Shown here piece after piece: positions 1 to 7,908 of a stretch of 34,270 bases of DNA (the first letter of the stretch is position 1; each line of letters opens with the position of its first letter). Position numbers and translations under genes: made by a program. This DNA comes from Chloroflexota bacterium (GTDB lineage Bacteria; Chloroflexota; Anaerolineae; Aggregatilineales; Phototrophicaceae): positions 1 through 34,270 of the forward strand of contig JAPOSR010000020.1 in the NCBI GenBank assembly GCA_026709625.1, given 5' to 3'. Below the pieces are notes generated by a model, which worked only from the letters and a program-made list of their open reading frames with translations, was not told the origin of the DNA and searched no databases.

Positions 1-9
1 TCCAATCAC

Positions 10-822
10 ATGTGCTATCCCGTGATCTGCGCGGCGCAGCGGCAAAATATGTATCCGCTCTTGGCGATTCTGACTGTTGGGTTCGTGAACATCGGCGGGC
101 TCTGGCGATTGTTCGGCCGATTGGCAAGGCGCTTGAGCCCGGCTGAAGCCATCGCCTTCGACCACCAAAAGCCTGTGCATCGAGCCGCCGCATTTTTGCT
201 GATTTTGGGCTTTTTTAATTTCGGCTTCAATATCCTGATTAACGAAAGCGCCAGTGAAGGAGCGGCGATTGCGCCTGCGAACGCGCTGCAAAAATTGATC
301 GGCACGGGCGCGCTGCATCTGGCGGCAGCATGTTTGGGCGTCGGCTGGGGACTGCGCCGGCGCTTGCCAGAGGCGCTGGATCGGCTCTGCCTGCGCAAAC
401 CGACGCCCCGAGAAGCGGCAATCAGCATCGCAGTCGGCATCAGTCTCTGGCTGTTTTCGACAGCGGCAGTGGCAGCTTGGGAGCGGTCTGTGCCCGCCGC
501 CGTCTTCCAGCAGCAGACCGAACTGGCGCAACACTACTTTCAAGCCTTTTCGGGCTCAATCGTCACAGCGCTGTTGCTGGCGATCGTGCCCGCTGTGTCC
601 GAAGAGATCGTCTATCGCGGCGCGCTGCAGCCCGTCTTTGGCGCTGTTGTAACCTCGCTATTTTTCACAGCCACCCATGTGCAATATGGCTTGACTCCAG
701 CCATGTTGATCTTGTTCGCCGTCTCGCTTGGCTTTGCCTGGCTGCGATTGCGCTTTCACACCAGCGCCGCTATCATCGCGCACGCTGTCTTCAATTTTTT
801 GCCCTATCTGGCTGGCGCATAA
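10..822 (+). CDS. CPBP family intramembrane metalloprotease (5' end probably outside the window)
   Basis: The protein belongs to the CPBP (CAAX protease / bacteriocin-processing, Abi) family of multi-pass membrane proteases. All three family motifs are visible: the EExxxR motif (E198, E199, R203, counting from the first ATG), the FxxxH motif (F219, H223) and the HxxxN-type motif (H258, N262). The Glu and His residues coordinate the catalytic metal in characterised members. Several hydrophobic segments fit a polytopic membrane protein. The reading frame is open back to the window edge and there is no good ribosome site before the first ATG, so the true start probably lies upstream. The substrate cannot be inferred. 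rlmN follows 22 bases downstream on the same strand. Confidence 0.85.
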   Translation: MCYPVICAAQRQNMYPLLAILTVGFVNIGGLWRLFGRLARRLSPAEAIAFDHQKPVHRAAAFLLILGFFNFGFNILINESASEGAAIAPANALQKLIGTGALHLAAACLGVGWGLRRRLPEALDRLCLRKPTPREAAISIAVGISLWLFSTAAVAAWERSVPAAVFQQQTELAQHYFQAFSGSIVTALLLAIVPAVSEEIVYRGALQPVFGAVVTSLFFTATHVQYGLTPAMLILFAVSLGFAWLRLRFHTSAAIIAHAVFNFLPYLAGA

Positions 823-829
823 CTCGCGG

Positions 830-835
830 TATAAT
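830..835 (+). promoter_or_regulatory. Candidate -10 element directly before rlmN
   Basis: A perfect TATAAT hexamer lies 9 bases before the rlmN ATG, but no good -35 box sits at 16-18 bases. If it is used, transcription would begin about 2-4 bases before the start codon, giving a nearly leaderless rlmN message. Read-through from the CPBP gene is the alternative. Confidence 0.35.
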
Positions 836-844
836 CGCAGCTGT

Positions 845-1933
845 ATGATCAACCTCTACGCCCTGACCCATGCGCAGCTGCGCGACCTGCTGCTTGAACT
901 GGGCGAAAAGCCTTTCCGCGTCCGCCAGATCTGGAGCTGGATGTATGGGCGGCGCGTCGAAGATTTCGCCGCCATGCGCAATTTGCCCAGCGCGACCCGA
1001 GCCAAAATCATGGAAGTCGCCAAACTGGGCGAGCTGACCGTGGCCGCGCAGCAAGTCAGCCGCGATGGCACAGTCAAGCGCGTATATCGATTGCGCGATG
1101 GCCAGTTCATCGAGTCGGTGCTGATGCCCTATGCGGATGGTCGCATGACCGCCTGCCTGTCTTCACAAGCTGGCTGCGCCATGGGCTGCGTTTTCTGCGC
1201 GACTGGGCAGATGGGCTTCAGCCGCAACCTCACCCCCACAGAGATCTTCGAGCAGGCCATGCTCTTCGCGCGGGAGCTGGCGGCGCGGGGCGAGCGGCTG
1301 AGCAATGTCGTGTTCATGGGCATGGGCGAGCCATTTCACAATTACGAGGCGTCGCTGGCGGCTGTGCGCATGCTGATGCGGCGGCTGGGTATCGGCGCGC
1401 GGCACATCACCATCAGCACAGTGGGGCTTGCGCCGCAGATACGCCGCTTCGCCGATGAAGGGCTGCAAGTCAAACTGGCGGTCAGTCTGCACAAATCTGA
1501 CGATGCCGAGCGCTCGCAGCTGCTGCCGGTCAATCGGCGCTGGGATATTGAGGCGCTGCTGGATGCCTGCCGCTATTACGGCGCGCGCACGAATCGGCGC
1601 ATCTCTTTTGAATGGGCGGCCATTGCCGGCGAAAATGACACAGTGGATGAAGCCCGGCGTCTGGGGCGGCTGCTGCAGGGCATGAACTGCCATATCAACA
1701 TTATCCCCTTGAATCCTACCGGCGGCTATACAGGCATTCCAGCCGACTCGCGCCATATCGAGGCATTCCAAGCCATACTCCGCTCCTTTGGCTTGGCCAG
1801 CACAGTGCGCCTGCGGCGAGGCATCGATATCGCGGCGGGCTGCGGACAACTTAAAACGGCTCTGCTGTTGCCAGAGGCGCGCGCAGGCAGTACCATTCCC
1901 GCCATGCCAAAAGAAGCGCGACCCCAGCCATGA
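845..1933 (+). CDS. rlmN: Dual-specificity RNA methyltransferase RlmN
   Basis: This radical-SAM enzyme methylates C2 of A2503 in 23S rRNA, and of A37 in some tRNAs. The radical-SAM CxxxCxxC motif for the 4Fe-4S cluster is at C111, C115 and C118, followed by ATGQMGF. The C-terminal cysteine that is methylated during catalysis corresponds to C333 in an AAGCGQL context. The length of 362 residues is normal for the family. The ATG at 845 was chosen because the family starts close to this point; the 39 in-frame codons upstream overlap the CPBP gene and look non-coding. The stop codon overlaps the rpe start (ATGA), which indicates translational coupling. Confidence 0.95.
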   Translation: MINLYALTHAQLRDLLLELGEKPFRVRQIWSWMYGRRVEDFAAMRNLPSATRAKIMEVAKLGELTVAAQQVSRDGTVKRVYRLRDGQFIESVLMPYADGRMTACLSSQAGCAMGCVFCATGQMGFSRNLTPTEIFEQAMLFARELAARGERLSNVVFMGMGEPFHNYEASLAAVRMLMRRLGIGARHITISTVGLAPQIRRFADEGLQVKLAVSLHKSDDAERSQLLPVNRRWDIEALLDACRYYGARTNRRISFEWAAIAGENDTVDEARRLGRLLQGMNCHINIIPLNPTGGYTGIPADSRHIEAFQAILRSFGLASTVRLRRGIDIAAGCGQLKTALLLPEARAGSTIPAMPKEARPQP

Positions 1934-2604
1934 CGCGGCGAACGCTACAAATCGCGCCATCGATCTTGGCGGCGGATTTCGGCTGCCTCGGCGACCAGGT
2001 GATGCAAGCGCAGGCGGGCGGCGCGGATATGATCCATATTGATGTCATGGATGGGCGCTTTGTTCCTAACATCACCATGGGTCCGCTGGTTGTGCAGGCG
2101 GTTGCGCGAGTGGCGCGCATCCCGCTGGATGTGCACCTGATGATCATCGAGCCAGAGCGCTACATCAATCAATTTGCTGATAGTGGCGCGTCTGCCATCA
2201 CTGTGCATGTCGAAACGTGTCCGCACCTGCATCGCGCCCTGACGCAGATAAACGAAGCGGGCTGCCGCGCGGGCGTCGCCCTGAACCCGCACACGCCGGC
2301 CACAGCGATCCGCGAAGTGCTGGAACTGGTCAGCCAGATCAATGTGATGACGGTGAATCCCGGCTTTGGCGGGCAGCCATTCATCCGCGCGACCACGCGC
2401 AAAATCAGCCAGCTGCGGCGCATGGCGCTGGATGGCGGTCATGATTTGGATATTGAGGTTGACGGGGGCGTCAACAGCCAGACGATCGCAACAGCGCGGG
2501 CTTGTGGCGCGAACATCATGGTCGCCGGCAGCTGCATATTCGGGCATGCCGATGGCATCGCGGCGGGCATAGCGGCGCTGCGGCGGGCGGCAGCTTCGTC
2601 ATGA
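1930..2604 (+). CDS. rpe: Ribulose-phosphate 3-epimerase
   Basis: The enzyme interconverts ribulose 5-phosphate and xylulose 5-phosphate in the pentose phosphate pathway. It is a 224-residue TIM barrel of normal family length. The N-terminal APSILAADF signature is followed by HIDVMDGRFVPN, which supplies metal ligands H36 and D38 and catalytic D41. H69 (VHLM) and D178 (EVDGGVN) complete the site. The phosphate-binding NPGFGGQPF loop is present. The gene begins inside the rlmN stop codon, so the two are one transcription unit, which ends at the hairpin starting at 2648. Confidence 0.96.
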   Translation: MTRRTLQIAPSILAADFGCLGDQVMQAQAGGADMIHIDVMDGRFVPNITMGPLVVQAVARVARIPLDVHLMIIEPERYINQFADSGASAITVHVETCPHLHRALTQINEAGCRAGVALNPHTPATAIREVLELVSQINVMTVNPGFGGQPFIRATTRKISQLRRMALDGGHDLDIEVDGGVNSQTIATARACGANIMVAGSCIFGHADGIAAGIAALRRAAASS

Positions 2605-2647
2605 ACAAAGAGATCCACAGCCGGCTGCAAAAACCCGCTTTGGCCGC

Positions 2648-2685
2648 GGGCGCTGCCAAACAAGTCGGCGCGCCCAGTTTTTTTT
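2648..2685 (+). terminator. Intrinsic terminator after rlmN-rpe
   Basis: A nine-pair GC-rich stem (2648-2657 with 2667-2675, one bulged T at 2654) closes a 9-base loop. It is followed by AG and eight consecutive T residues. This is a textbook rho-independent terminator on the plus strand. It implies that degV, which begins at 2701, needs its own promoter or read-through. Confidence 0.8.
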
Positions 2686-2700
2686 GATGAGCGGCGAATA

Positions 2701-3573
2701 ATGCCCAGAATCCATATCGTCACCGATAGTGGCGCGCGCTTTTCCAACCCGCGTTTGATGCGGCATTTCCCCGTCGCCATATTGCCCAACACCCTCACAA
2801 TCGGCGGCAAGCAACTTCGTGAAGATGTAGACATCGATGCCAAAGCGGCTTTTTCGAGCATCGCCCAGCTTGCCCAGCCGCCAGTCGTCACGCCGCCATC
2901 CGAACGTGATTATGCGGAAGTTTTTCTGCGCCACGCTCCACATTGCGACGCCATCATCTCGGTGCATCCCTCGCGCCGGTTGAGCCAAAGCTGGCGGAAT
3001 GGGCGGATAGCCGCGCAGGCTGTGAGCGGCGATTGCGAGATTGCCGTGGTCGACTCGCAGAGCTTGTGCGCCGGGCAAGGCATGTTGATCCGGGTGGCAG
3101 CCCAGGCAGCCGAATCAGCCGCCGATGCCGAGGCGGCTATCCAACAAGTGCGGCAGGCGGTGGATCGCATCTACTCGGTGTATTGCGTCCGCGATCTCAA
3201 GTTTCTGCGCGCCAATGGCATCATGAGCGCTTCGCACGCCATCTTGTCCGCGCGGCTGGGCGTCATGCCCTTTGTAAGCCTGGAAAACGGCGAAATTATC
3301 GTGATCGAAAAGGTGCAAAACACCAGCCAGACGATCGAGCGCATGGTGGAATTTATGACCGAGTTCAACAGTTTGGAAGACGCGCTGGTGCTCCAAGATC
3401 AACAGCAGATCACCGAGCAGACGCGCCTGATGCACGAGCATTTGGCGCTGGATTTTCCTGGCCAGCATTTTCCTTTCACCATGTACAGCGCCACGATGGC
3501 TTGCTATCTGGGGGCTGCGGCCAGCGGCATAGCTGTGCTGGAGAAAGCCGATGAAGACGATTTTGATTTCTAG
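2701..3573 (+). CDS. DegV family fatty-acid-binding protein
   Basis: The protein belongs to the DegV/FakB family. These bind a fatty acid and, where a FakA kinase exists, present it for phosphorylation and entry into phospholipid synthesis. The family's TDS motif is at residues 8-10, VVDSQS lies in the middle, and a Thr/Ser-rich TPPSERDY segment stands in the usual TSQPS position. The length of 290 residues is typical. No fakA-like kinase is in the window, so partnership is unproven. The ATG follows the terminator by 15 bases with only a weak ribosome site. Repeat copy A follows the stop codon. Confidence 0.85.
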   Translation: MPRIHIVTDSGARFSNPRLMRHFPVAILPNTLTIGGKQLREDVDIDAKAAFSSIAQLAQPPVVTPPSERDYAEVFLRHAPHCDAIISVHPSRRLSQSWRNGRIAAQAVSGDCEIAVVDSQSLCAGQGMLIRVAAQAAESAADAEAAIQQVRQAVDRIYSVYCVRDLKFLRANGIMSASHAILSARLGVMPFVSLENGEIIVIEKVQNTSQTIERMVEFMTEFNSLEDALVLQDQQQITEQTRLMHEHLALDFPGQHFPFTMYSATMACYLGAAASGIAVLEKADEDDFDF

Positions 3574-3588
3574 GCGCGCGTCGATACA

Positions 3589-3792
3589 GAGAGTGACTAG
3601 TTGTATGGATATGGCAACCACGCCCCCCCATCCCCCGGACCCTTGCCCCCAGAACGAGGAAAGGGGAGTTTTTCCTGCGCTTCCGCAGCAGGGTAGCCCC
3701 TCCCTCACTTTTGCGCCGCGTAGACACAGGCGGCCTGGGAGGGTTTGGGATGGGGCGCAGAGCAACGCGCATCCACAAAAATCGCCACGCCC
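3589..3792 (-). repeat. MITE-like hairpin repeat, copy A
   Basis: This is one of five dispersed copies of the same element, here inverted relative to copy C at 20700. The left edge (GAGAGTGACTAG, then TATGGATATGGCAACC) is a degraded version of the terminal repeat. The inner arms CCCCCAGAACGAGGAAAGGGG and the stem CTGCG-CTTC-CGCAG are conserved. The copy is longer than the others because of about 20-25 extra bases around 3712-3745. It fills most of the degV-recG gap. Confidence 0.75.
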
Positions 3793-3807
3793 GCTTCTCG
3801 AACTCTA

Positions 3808-3835
3808 TAGACGGTAGCGCGTCATCTGCTACACT
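3808..3835 (+). promoter_or_regulatory. Candidate sigma-70 promoter for recG
   Basis: TAGACG and TACACT are separated by 16 bases and lie just beyond repeat copy A. They lead to a likely start site about 75 bases before the recG ATG. The matches are moderate. The rest of the 3574-3919 gap is repeat copy A and unremarkable leader. Confidence 0.4.
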
Positions 3836-3919
3836 AGGCATCGAAACCAGCCCGAGCCTGGGTTGCCGGCCGAGCTCAGGCGACATGATGATATTGCGCA
3901 GCGACGGAGGCGACAAGGC

Positions 3920-6580
3920 ATGCCATCTGCACTGGAAAATCTTGTCGCTGTGCTCAAGCGCGAGCAAGACCTCGGCGCTTTGGATACGGCGGTCGCTGGC
4001 GGTTTGGGAGCTTATGCGCAGGATTGGCAAAACCAGGCGCGCCAACAAGCCCGCCGCGCGAGACACCAAATCCTCATCGATGAAATTGTCGACACGCTGA
4101 CAGAATACGCCGGCATCACCGACAAAGACGAGCGAATCAACCGCCTCGATTACTTGCTCGACCGTGTCACCAACCGCTTGCCGCCGCCGCCCCGCTACAA
4201 GGATCGCCTGCCGGGCTGGGAGGCGAAAATGAAGTCTGTCCCTCGCCCTAAACGCCGCGCGCCGGCCAGCCACAAGCCAGCGCGCCAGCAGAAGCGCTCG
4301 CCGGGCAGACGCCGCGCAAGCTATGATGGCGAATCTTGGGACGATGATTATCTGGGCGGACCCAGCGACAGCCGCTTGGACCTGCCGCCGCCGCCGCGTT
4401 TAGAACGGCCGCCACGATTGCCCCGCCAAGCGCGCGACAAGGCCGAGCTGGCGGCTGTGCAGCAGAAGCTGGCCGCGCCGACAACAGATATAGCCGGCAT
4501 CGGCAAAAAATTCGGCGAAATGCTGGCGCAGCGCGGCTTGCATACCATCCGCGACCTGCTCTACAGCTTTCCGCGCGCGTATCACGATTATACGCGGCAG
4601 CAGTGCATCAAAGATATTGCGCCGGGCGGATCGGCAACGACAATCATCGCGACTGTCCAGCAGGTCCGCGCCGTGTCCAGCGGCGGCAGGAACGATCTGG
4701 TCATGGTTGTCGGCGATGGCAGCGGGCGATTGACAGCGCGCCTTTTTGGTCAAGGCTATAACATTGCTAGGCTGCGCAGCGGCATGCCGGTCGTGCTGCA
4801 TGGCAAGGTCACTTTTTTCCGCGATACGAAGCGGATGACGAACCCGCAGTGGGAAGAGCTGGACCTGAACAATTTGACCATGGTCGGCATTGTGCCGGTT
4901 TATCGCATGACCAAGGGCTTGCGTCCGCGCCTGTTCCGCCGCGCCATGCAAACGCTCACCAAAGAATGGGCGGACAAACTGCCCGACCCACTGCCAAGCG
5001 CGCTGCTGGATCGGTGCGATCTGGCTGATCTGGGCTGGGCGGTCCGCCAGCGGCACTTCCCCGAAGGCGAAGACCACCGCGAACATGCCAGACGCCGCCT
5101 CATCTTCGACGAACTGCTGATGCTGCAGCTGGCTTTGCTGGGCGCGCGGCGCGAATGGCAGTCGCAGCCAAGCCTGCCAATGGAAGCCGCGGATGCCTTC
5201 CTGAACTCTTTCATAGCGCAGGCTTTTCCCTATGAGCTGACCCAGGACCAGGCGCGGGCTGTCGCCGATATTCGCAGCGACCTGCGGCAACCGCTGCCGA
5301 TGAACCGGCTGCTGCAAGGCGATGTCGGCAGCGGCAAGACAGCTGTGGCGATCGTTGGCTTGGCTGTTGCGCTCCACAACAAGGCGCAAGCCGCCATCAT
5401 GGCGCCAACCGGCATCCTGGCCGAGCAGCATTACAAGACCATCAGCGAAACTTTCGCCACGTTGGATTGGGAAAAGCCGCCACAGATTGCGCTGCTTACT
5501 GGCGCGCTGACAGCAAGCGAGCGCGAGTCCATTTATCAAGGGCTGGCTGATGGAGAAATCGACATCGTCATCGGCACGCACGCGCTGATCCAAGCCGGGC
5601 TCGCATTCAAAAACTTGGCGCTGGCGATCATCGACGAACAGCACCGCTTCGGAGTCGACCAGCGGGCGACCCTGCGCGGCAAAGGGCGCAACCCGCATTT
5701 GCTCGTCATGTCGGCGACCCCGTTTCCGCGCAGCCTGGCGCTGACGCTCTACGCCGACCTCGACCTCAGCGTCATCAGCGAAAAGCCGCCCGGACGCCAG
5801 CCCGTGCAAACCGAGATTATTGAGCCAGTCGCGCGAGAACGGCTGCACGGATTCATAGAAAGCCAGTTGGAGCAGGGGCGGCAGGCTTTCTTCGTGCATC
5901 CGCTGGTGGAAGAGTCGGCTGCGGTGGAGACGGCTTCGGCAACAGAAGCCTATGAGCGCCTCAGCCAGGTATTTTATCGGCATCGCGTCGCCTTGCTGCA
6001 TGGGCGCATGTCGGCTGCCGAGAAAGACCAGCTGATGACCGGCTTTGCAGCGCGCAAGTATGATGTGCTGGTAACGACCACTGTCGCCGAAGTCGGCGTG
6101 GATGTGCCAAATGCCAGCGTCATCGTCATCGACGGCGCGAATCGCTTTGGGCTGGCGCAGCTGCATCAATTTCGCGGGCGCGTCGGCCGCGGCGCGAGCC
6201 AATCATACTGCTTTCTGCTGCCCGACAGCTCGCCGGAAATCAATCTGGAGCGGATCCGCGCGGCACAAGACGGGACAGTGAGCGAAGCGGAACTCAGCCC
6301 TGCCGAGCGGCGGCTGGCGGCGATGGAACAGACGACCGACGGCTTTGAACTGGCAGAGCTGGATATGCAGCTGCGCGGCAGTGGCAGCTTGCCGGGCAAG
6401 TTCCAAAGCGGCGCAAACATCCTCCAGCATTCGCAGGCTATCACGCCTGAGTTGATCAAACTGGCGCAGACGGAAGCGCAGACTCTGTTCGCGGAAGACC
6501 CCGCGCTCGAGCTGCCCCAACACAAGCAGCTGGCCGCCGTCCTTCACGCGCGTTTCCCCACGCTGGGGGATATCAGCTAG
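3920..6580 (+). CDS. recG: ATP-dependent DNA helicase RecG with long N-terminal extension
   Basis: RecG remodels stalled replication forks and branch-migrates Holliday junctions. Walker A is GDVGSGKT (residues 467-474), the Walker B/DExH motif is DEQHR (572-576), and motif VI is QFRGRVGR (750-757). The conserved C-terminal GFELAELDMQLRGSG segment follows. The wedge (OB-fold) domain begins near residue 190 with GIGKKFGEML. The first ~185 residues are an extension absent from the ~690-residue enterobacterial protein: a helical start, then a basic, proline- and arginine-rich stretch (about 75-160). The ATG at 3920 is favoured over an in-frame TTG at 3863 because a perfect GGAGG (3906-3910) sits nine bases before it. 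Confidence 0.95.
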   Translation: MPSALENLVAVLKREQDLGALDTAVAGGLGAYAQDWQNQARQQARRARHQILIDEIVDTLTEYAGITDKDERINRLDYLLDRVTNRLPPPPRYKDRLPGWEAKMKSVPRPKRRAPASHKPARQQKRSPGRRRASYDGESWDDDYLGGPSDSRLDLPPPPRLERPPRLPRQARDKAELAAVQQKLAAPTTDIAGIGKKFGEMLAQRGLHTIRDLLYSFPRAYHDYTRQQCIKDIAPGGSATTIIATVQQVRAVSSGGRNDLVMVVGDGSGRLTARLFGQGYNIARLRSGMPVVLHGKVTFFRDTKRMTNPQWEELDLNNLTMVGIVPVYRMTKGLRPRLFRRAMQTLTKEWADKLPDPLPSALLDRCDLADLGWAVRQRHFPEGEDHREHARRRLIFDELLMLQLALLGARREWQSQPSLPMEAADAFLNSFIAQAFPYELTQDQARAVADIRSDLRQPLPMNRLLQGDVGSGKTAVAIVGLAVALHNKAQAAIMAPTGILAEQHYKTISETFATLDWEKPPQIALLTGALTASERESIYQGLADGEIDIVIGTHALIQAGLAFKNLALAIIDEQHRFGVDQRATLRGKGRNPHLLVMSATPFPRSLALTLYADLDLSVISEKPPGRQPVQTEIIEPVARERLHGFIESQLEQGRQAFFVHPLVEESAAVETASATEAYERLSQVFYRHRVALLHGRMSAAEKDQLMTGFAARKYDVLVTTTVAEVGVDVPNASVIVIDGANRFGLAQLHQFRGRVGRGASQSYCFLLPDSSPEINLERIRAAQDGTVSEAELSPAERRLAAMEQTTDGFELAELDMQLRGSGSLPGKFQSGANILQHSQAITPELIKLAQTEAQTLFAEDPALELPQHKQLAAVLHARFPTLGDIS

Positions 6581-6636
6581 ACGAAACGCCGGGTTCTGCA
6601 ATCGTCCCGCCGGGCGCAAAAGTGGCGCGGATACGG

Positions 6637-6666
6637 TTGGCGCAGATTGTTGCGCGACCCTACAAT
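6637..6666 (+). promoter_or_regulatory. Candidate sigma-70 promoter for coaD
   Basis: TTGGCG and TACAAT are separated by 18 bases, with the -10 box ending 24 bases before the coaD ATG. A strong purine-rich ribosome site (GGGAGAGG, 6679-6686) lies between them. Confidence 0.5.
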
Positions 6667-6690
6667 GCTGTCGCGGCTGGGAGAGGCTTT

Positions 6691-7191
6691 ATGGATGGCA
6701 GGGGCACGGCGCTTTATGCGGCATCGCTCGACCCGATACATTATGGGCACATCAACATCGCGCTGCGGGCATCGCGCTTTTTCGATCACCTCATTGTCGC
6801 TATCTATGCCAACCCGCAAAGCAAGCGCCTGCTGTTTGATGTCGAAGAACGGGTGGCGCTGGCGGGCGAACTCTTCCAAAAATATCCCGCTATTTCGGTT
6901 GCGAGTTATTCCATGCTGACAGTAGAATACGCCAGGTCGGTCGGCGCGATCGCATTGGTAAGAGGCTTGCGCGTTTTTGGAGATTTTGAATTCGAGTTTC
7001 GCATGGGCATGGCAAACAAAAAACTGGCGCCCGAGTTGGAAACAATCGCGATCATGTCAGACGAGAAATATATGCACATCAGCTCCAGCACCATCCGCGA
7101 AATCGCCCAGCTAGGCGGCGATGTCAGCTCGATGGTGCCGCCGAGCATCGCCAATGCGTTGCGCGAGAAATGCAACCGCACAAATCCATAG
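6691..7191 (+). CDS. coaD: Phosphopantetheine adenylyltransferase
   Basis: The enzyme transfers AMP from ATP to 4'-phosphopantetheine, the penultimate step of coenzyme A synthesis. It is a nucleotidyltransferase of 166 residues, normal for the family. The signature (T/S)xDPxxxGH appears as SLDPIHYGH (12-20), the RGLR substrate loop is at 91-94, and ISSSTIRE (130-137) is the C-terminal KMSKS-like loop. The ATG at 6691 is preferred over an in-frame GTG at 6622: it gives the family length and has a good ribosome site. The first CoA-pathway enzyme, coaX, is at 29042-29809. The coiled-coil gene follows after 22 bases and is probably co-transcribed. Confidence 0.95.
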   Translation: MDGRGTALYAASLDPIHYGHINIALRASRFFDHLIVAIYANPQSKRLLFDVEERVALAGELFQKYPAISVASYSMLTVEYARSVGAIALVRGLRVFGDFEFEFRMGMANKKLAPELETIAIMSDEKYMHISSSTIREIAQLGGDVSSMVPPSIANALREKCNRTNP

Positions 7192-7213
7192 CGCTTTGAC
7201 AGGGAGGGTAGCG

Positions 7214-7783
7214 ATGGACATTCAGCATCTAGTAGACCGGTTGGAAGATTTGATTGACGAGGGACGCCACCTGTTTGGCACCAAGTACACCATGCTTGAC
7301 GAAGAACGCGCGCTGGAAATCATCGACCAGATGCGCATTTCGATCCCCGACGAGATTGAACGGGCGGCGCGGACGATCCAGCAGCGCGACCGCGTCTTGG
7401 CAGAAGCCAACGAAGAAGCCGCGCGCATCGTACAGCAAGCCCGCCAGCACAGCGAAGACCTCATCGACGAGCAAGAAATGGTCAAGCAGGCCAAGGTGCG
7501 CGCCGAGTTTGTCATCGAGCAAGCCAACCTCGAAGCGGCAAAGATCACGCAGGAAGCCGACCACTATGTCTTGGCCCAGCTCAGCCAGCTCGAGCAGCAA
7601 TTCGCCCATACCTTGGACGAGATACGCAATGGCATTCAACTGATGCAGCATGAAGAACAAGTCGAAACCGAGCCAGCTTTCGATTTCGAGCCGCAGGCGG
7701 CGCAGGCTCCACAGCGCGGCATCCGCCAACAGCCCATCAGCTTCGACCGTCCGGCGCAGGCGGCCGCAGCCAGCTCTTTGTAA
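7214..7783 (+). CDS. Coiled-coil protein of unknown function, downstream of coaD
   Basis: The protein has 189 residues. From about residue 25 to 145 it is a nearly continuous charged, Ala/Glu/Gln-rich helix with coiled-coil character, resembling the stalk of ATP synthase subunit b or a DivIVA-type protein. About 40 residues of Gln/Pro/Ala-rich, probably disordered tail follow. There is no signal peptide or membrane segment, so it is likely cytoplasmic. A strong ribosome site (AGGGAGGG, 7201-7208) five bases before the ATG fixes the start. Similar proteins are, as far as I recall, common next to coaD in Chloroflexota; I do not know a function. A role as a scaffold or filament is only a guess. 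Confidence 0.75.
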   Translation: MDIQHLVDRLEDLIDEGRHLFGTKYTMLDEERALEIIDQMRISIPDEIERAARTIQQRDRVLAEANEEAARIVQQARQHSEDLIDEQEMVKQAKVRAEFVIEQANLEAAKITQEADHYVLAQLSQLEQQFAHTLDEIRNGIQLMQHEEQVETEPAFDFEPQAAQAPQRGIRQQPISFDRPAQAAAASSL

Positions 7784-7815
7784 TCCATTACACTCTCCAG
7801 GTTGATCAGTCCAGC

Positions 7816-7840
7816 CGGACCTCACATCGTTGAGGTCTGT
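7816..7840 (+). terminator. Hairpin in the comEC leader, possible terminator or attenuator
   Basis: GACCTCA and TGAGGTC form a perfect seven-pair stem (7818-7824 with 7831-7837) around a six-base loop, extendable by two outer pairs. The following TGTTTGGGTTT is only partly T-rich. It could end the coaD transcript or attenuate comEC. Confidence 0.4.
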
Positions 7841-7908
7841 TTGGGTTTCGCGCCTCTCGAGCCTGCCCACCCTGTATCTGTCCGCAGCCAAGGAAACTGT
7901 CGAAGCGC

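Noticed and set aside
728..844. 39-codon N-terminal extension of rlmN
   Set aside because: It overlaps the CPBP coding sequence in another frame and would include the TATAAT box.
2601..2687. A 28-codon frame starting in the rpe stop codon
   Set aside because: It lies across the intrinsic terminator and lacks protein character, so the terminator explains the sequence better.
3863..3919. TTG start for recG
   Set aside because: It adds 19 residues of poor composition and lacks a ribosome site; the ATG at 3920 has a perfect GGAGG.
4400..6202. A 600-codon open frame antisense to recG
   Set aside because: It mirrors recG codon bias, has no ribosome site and no recognisable domain, while recG on the other strand has all its motifs.
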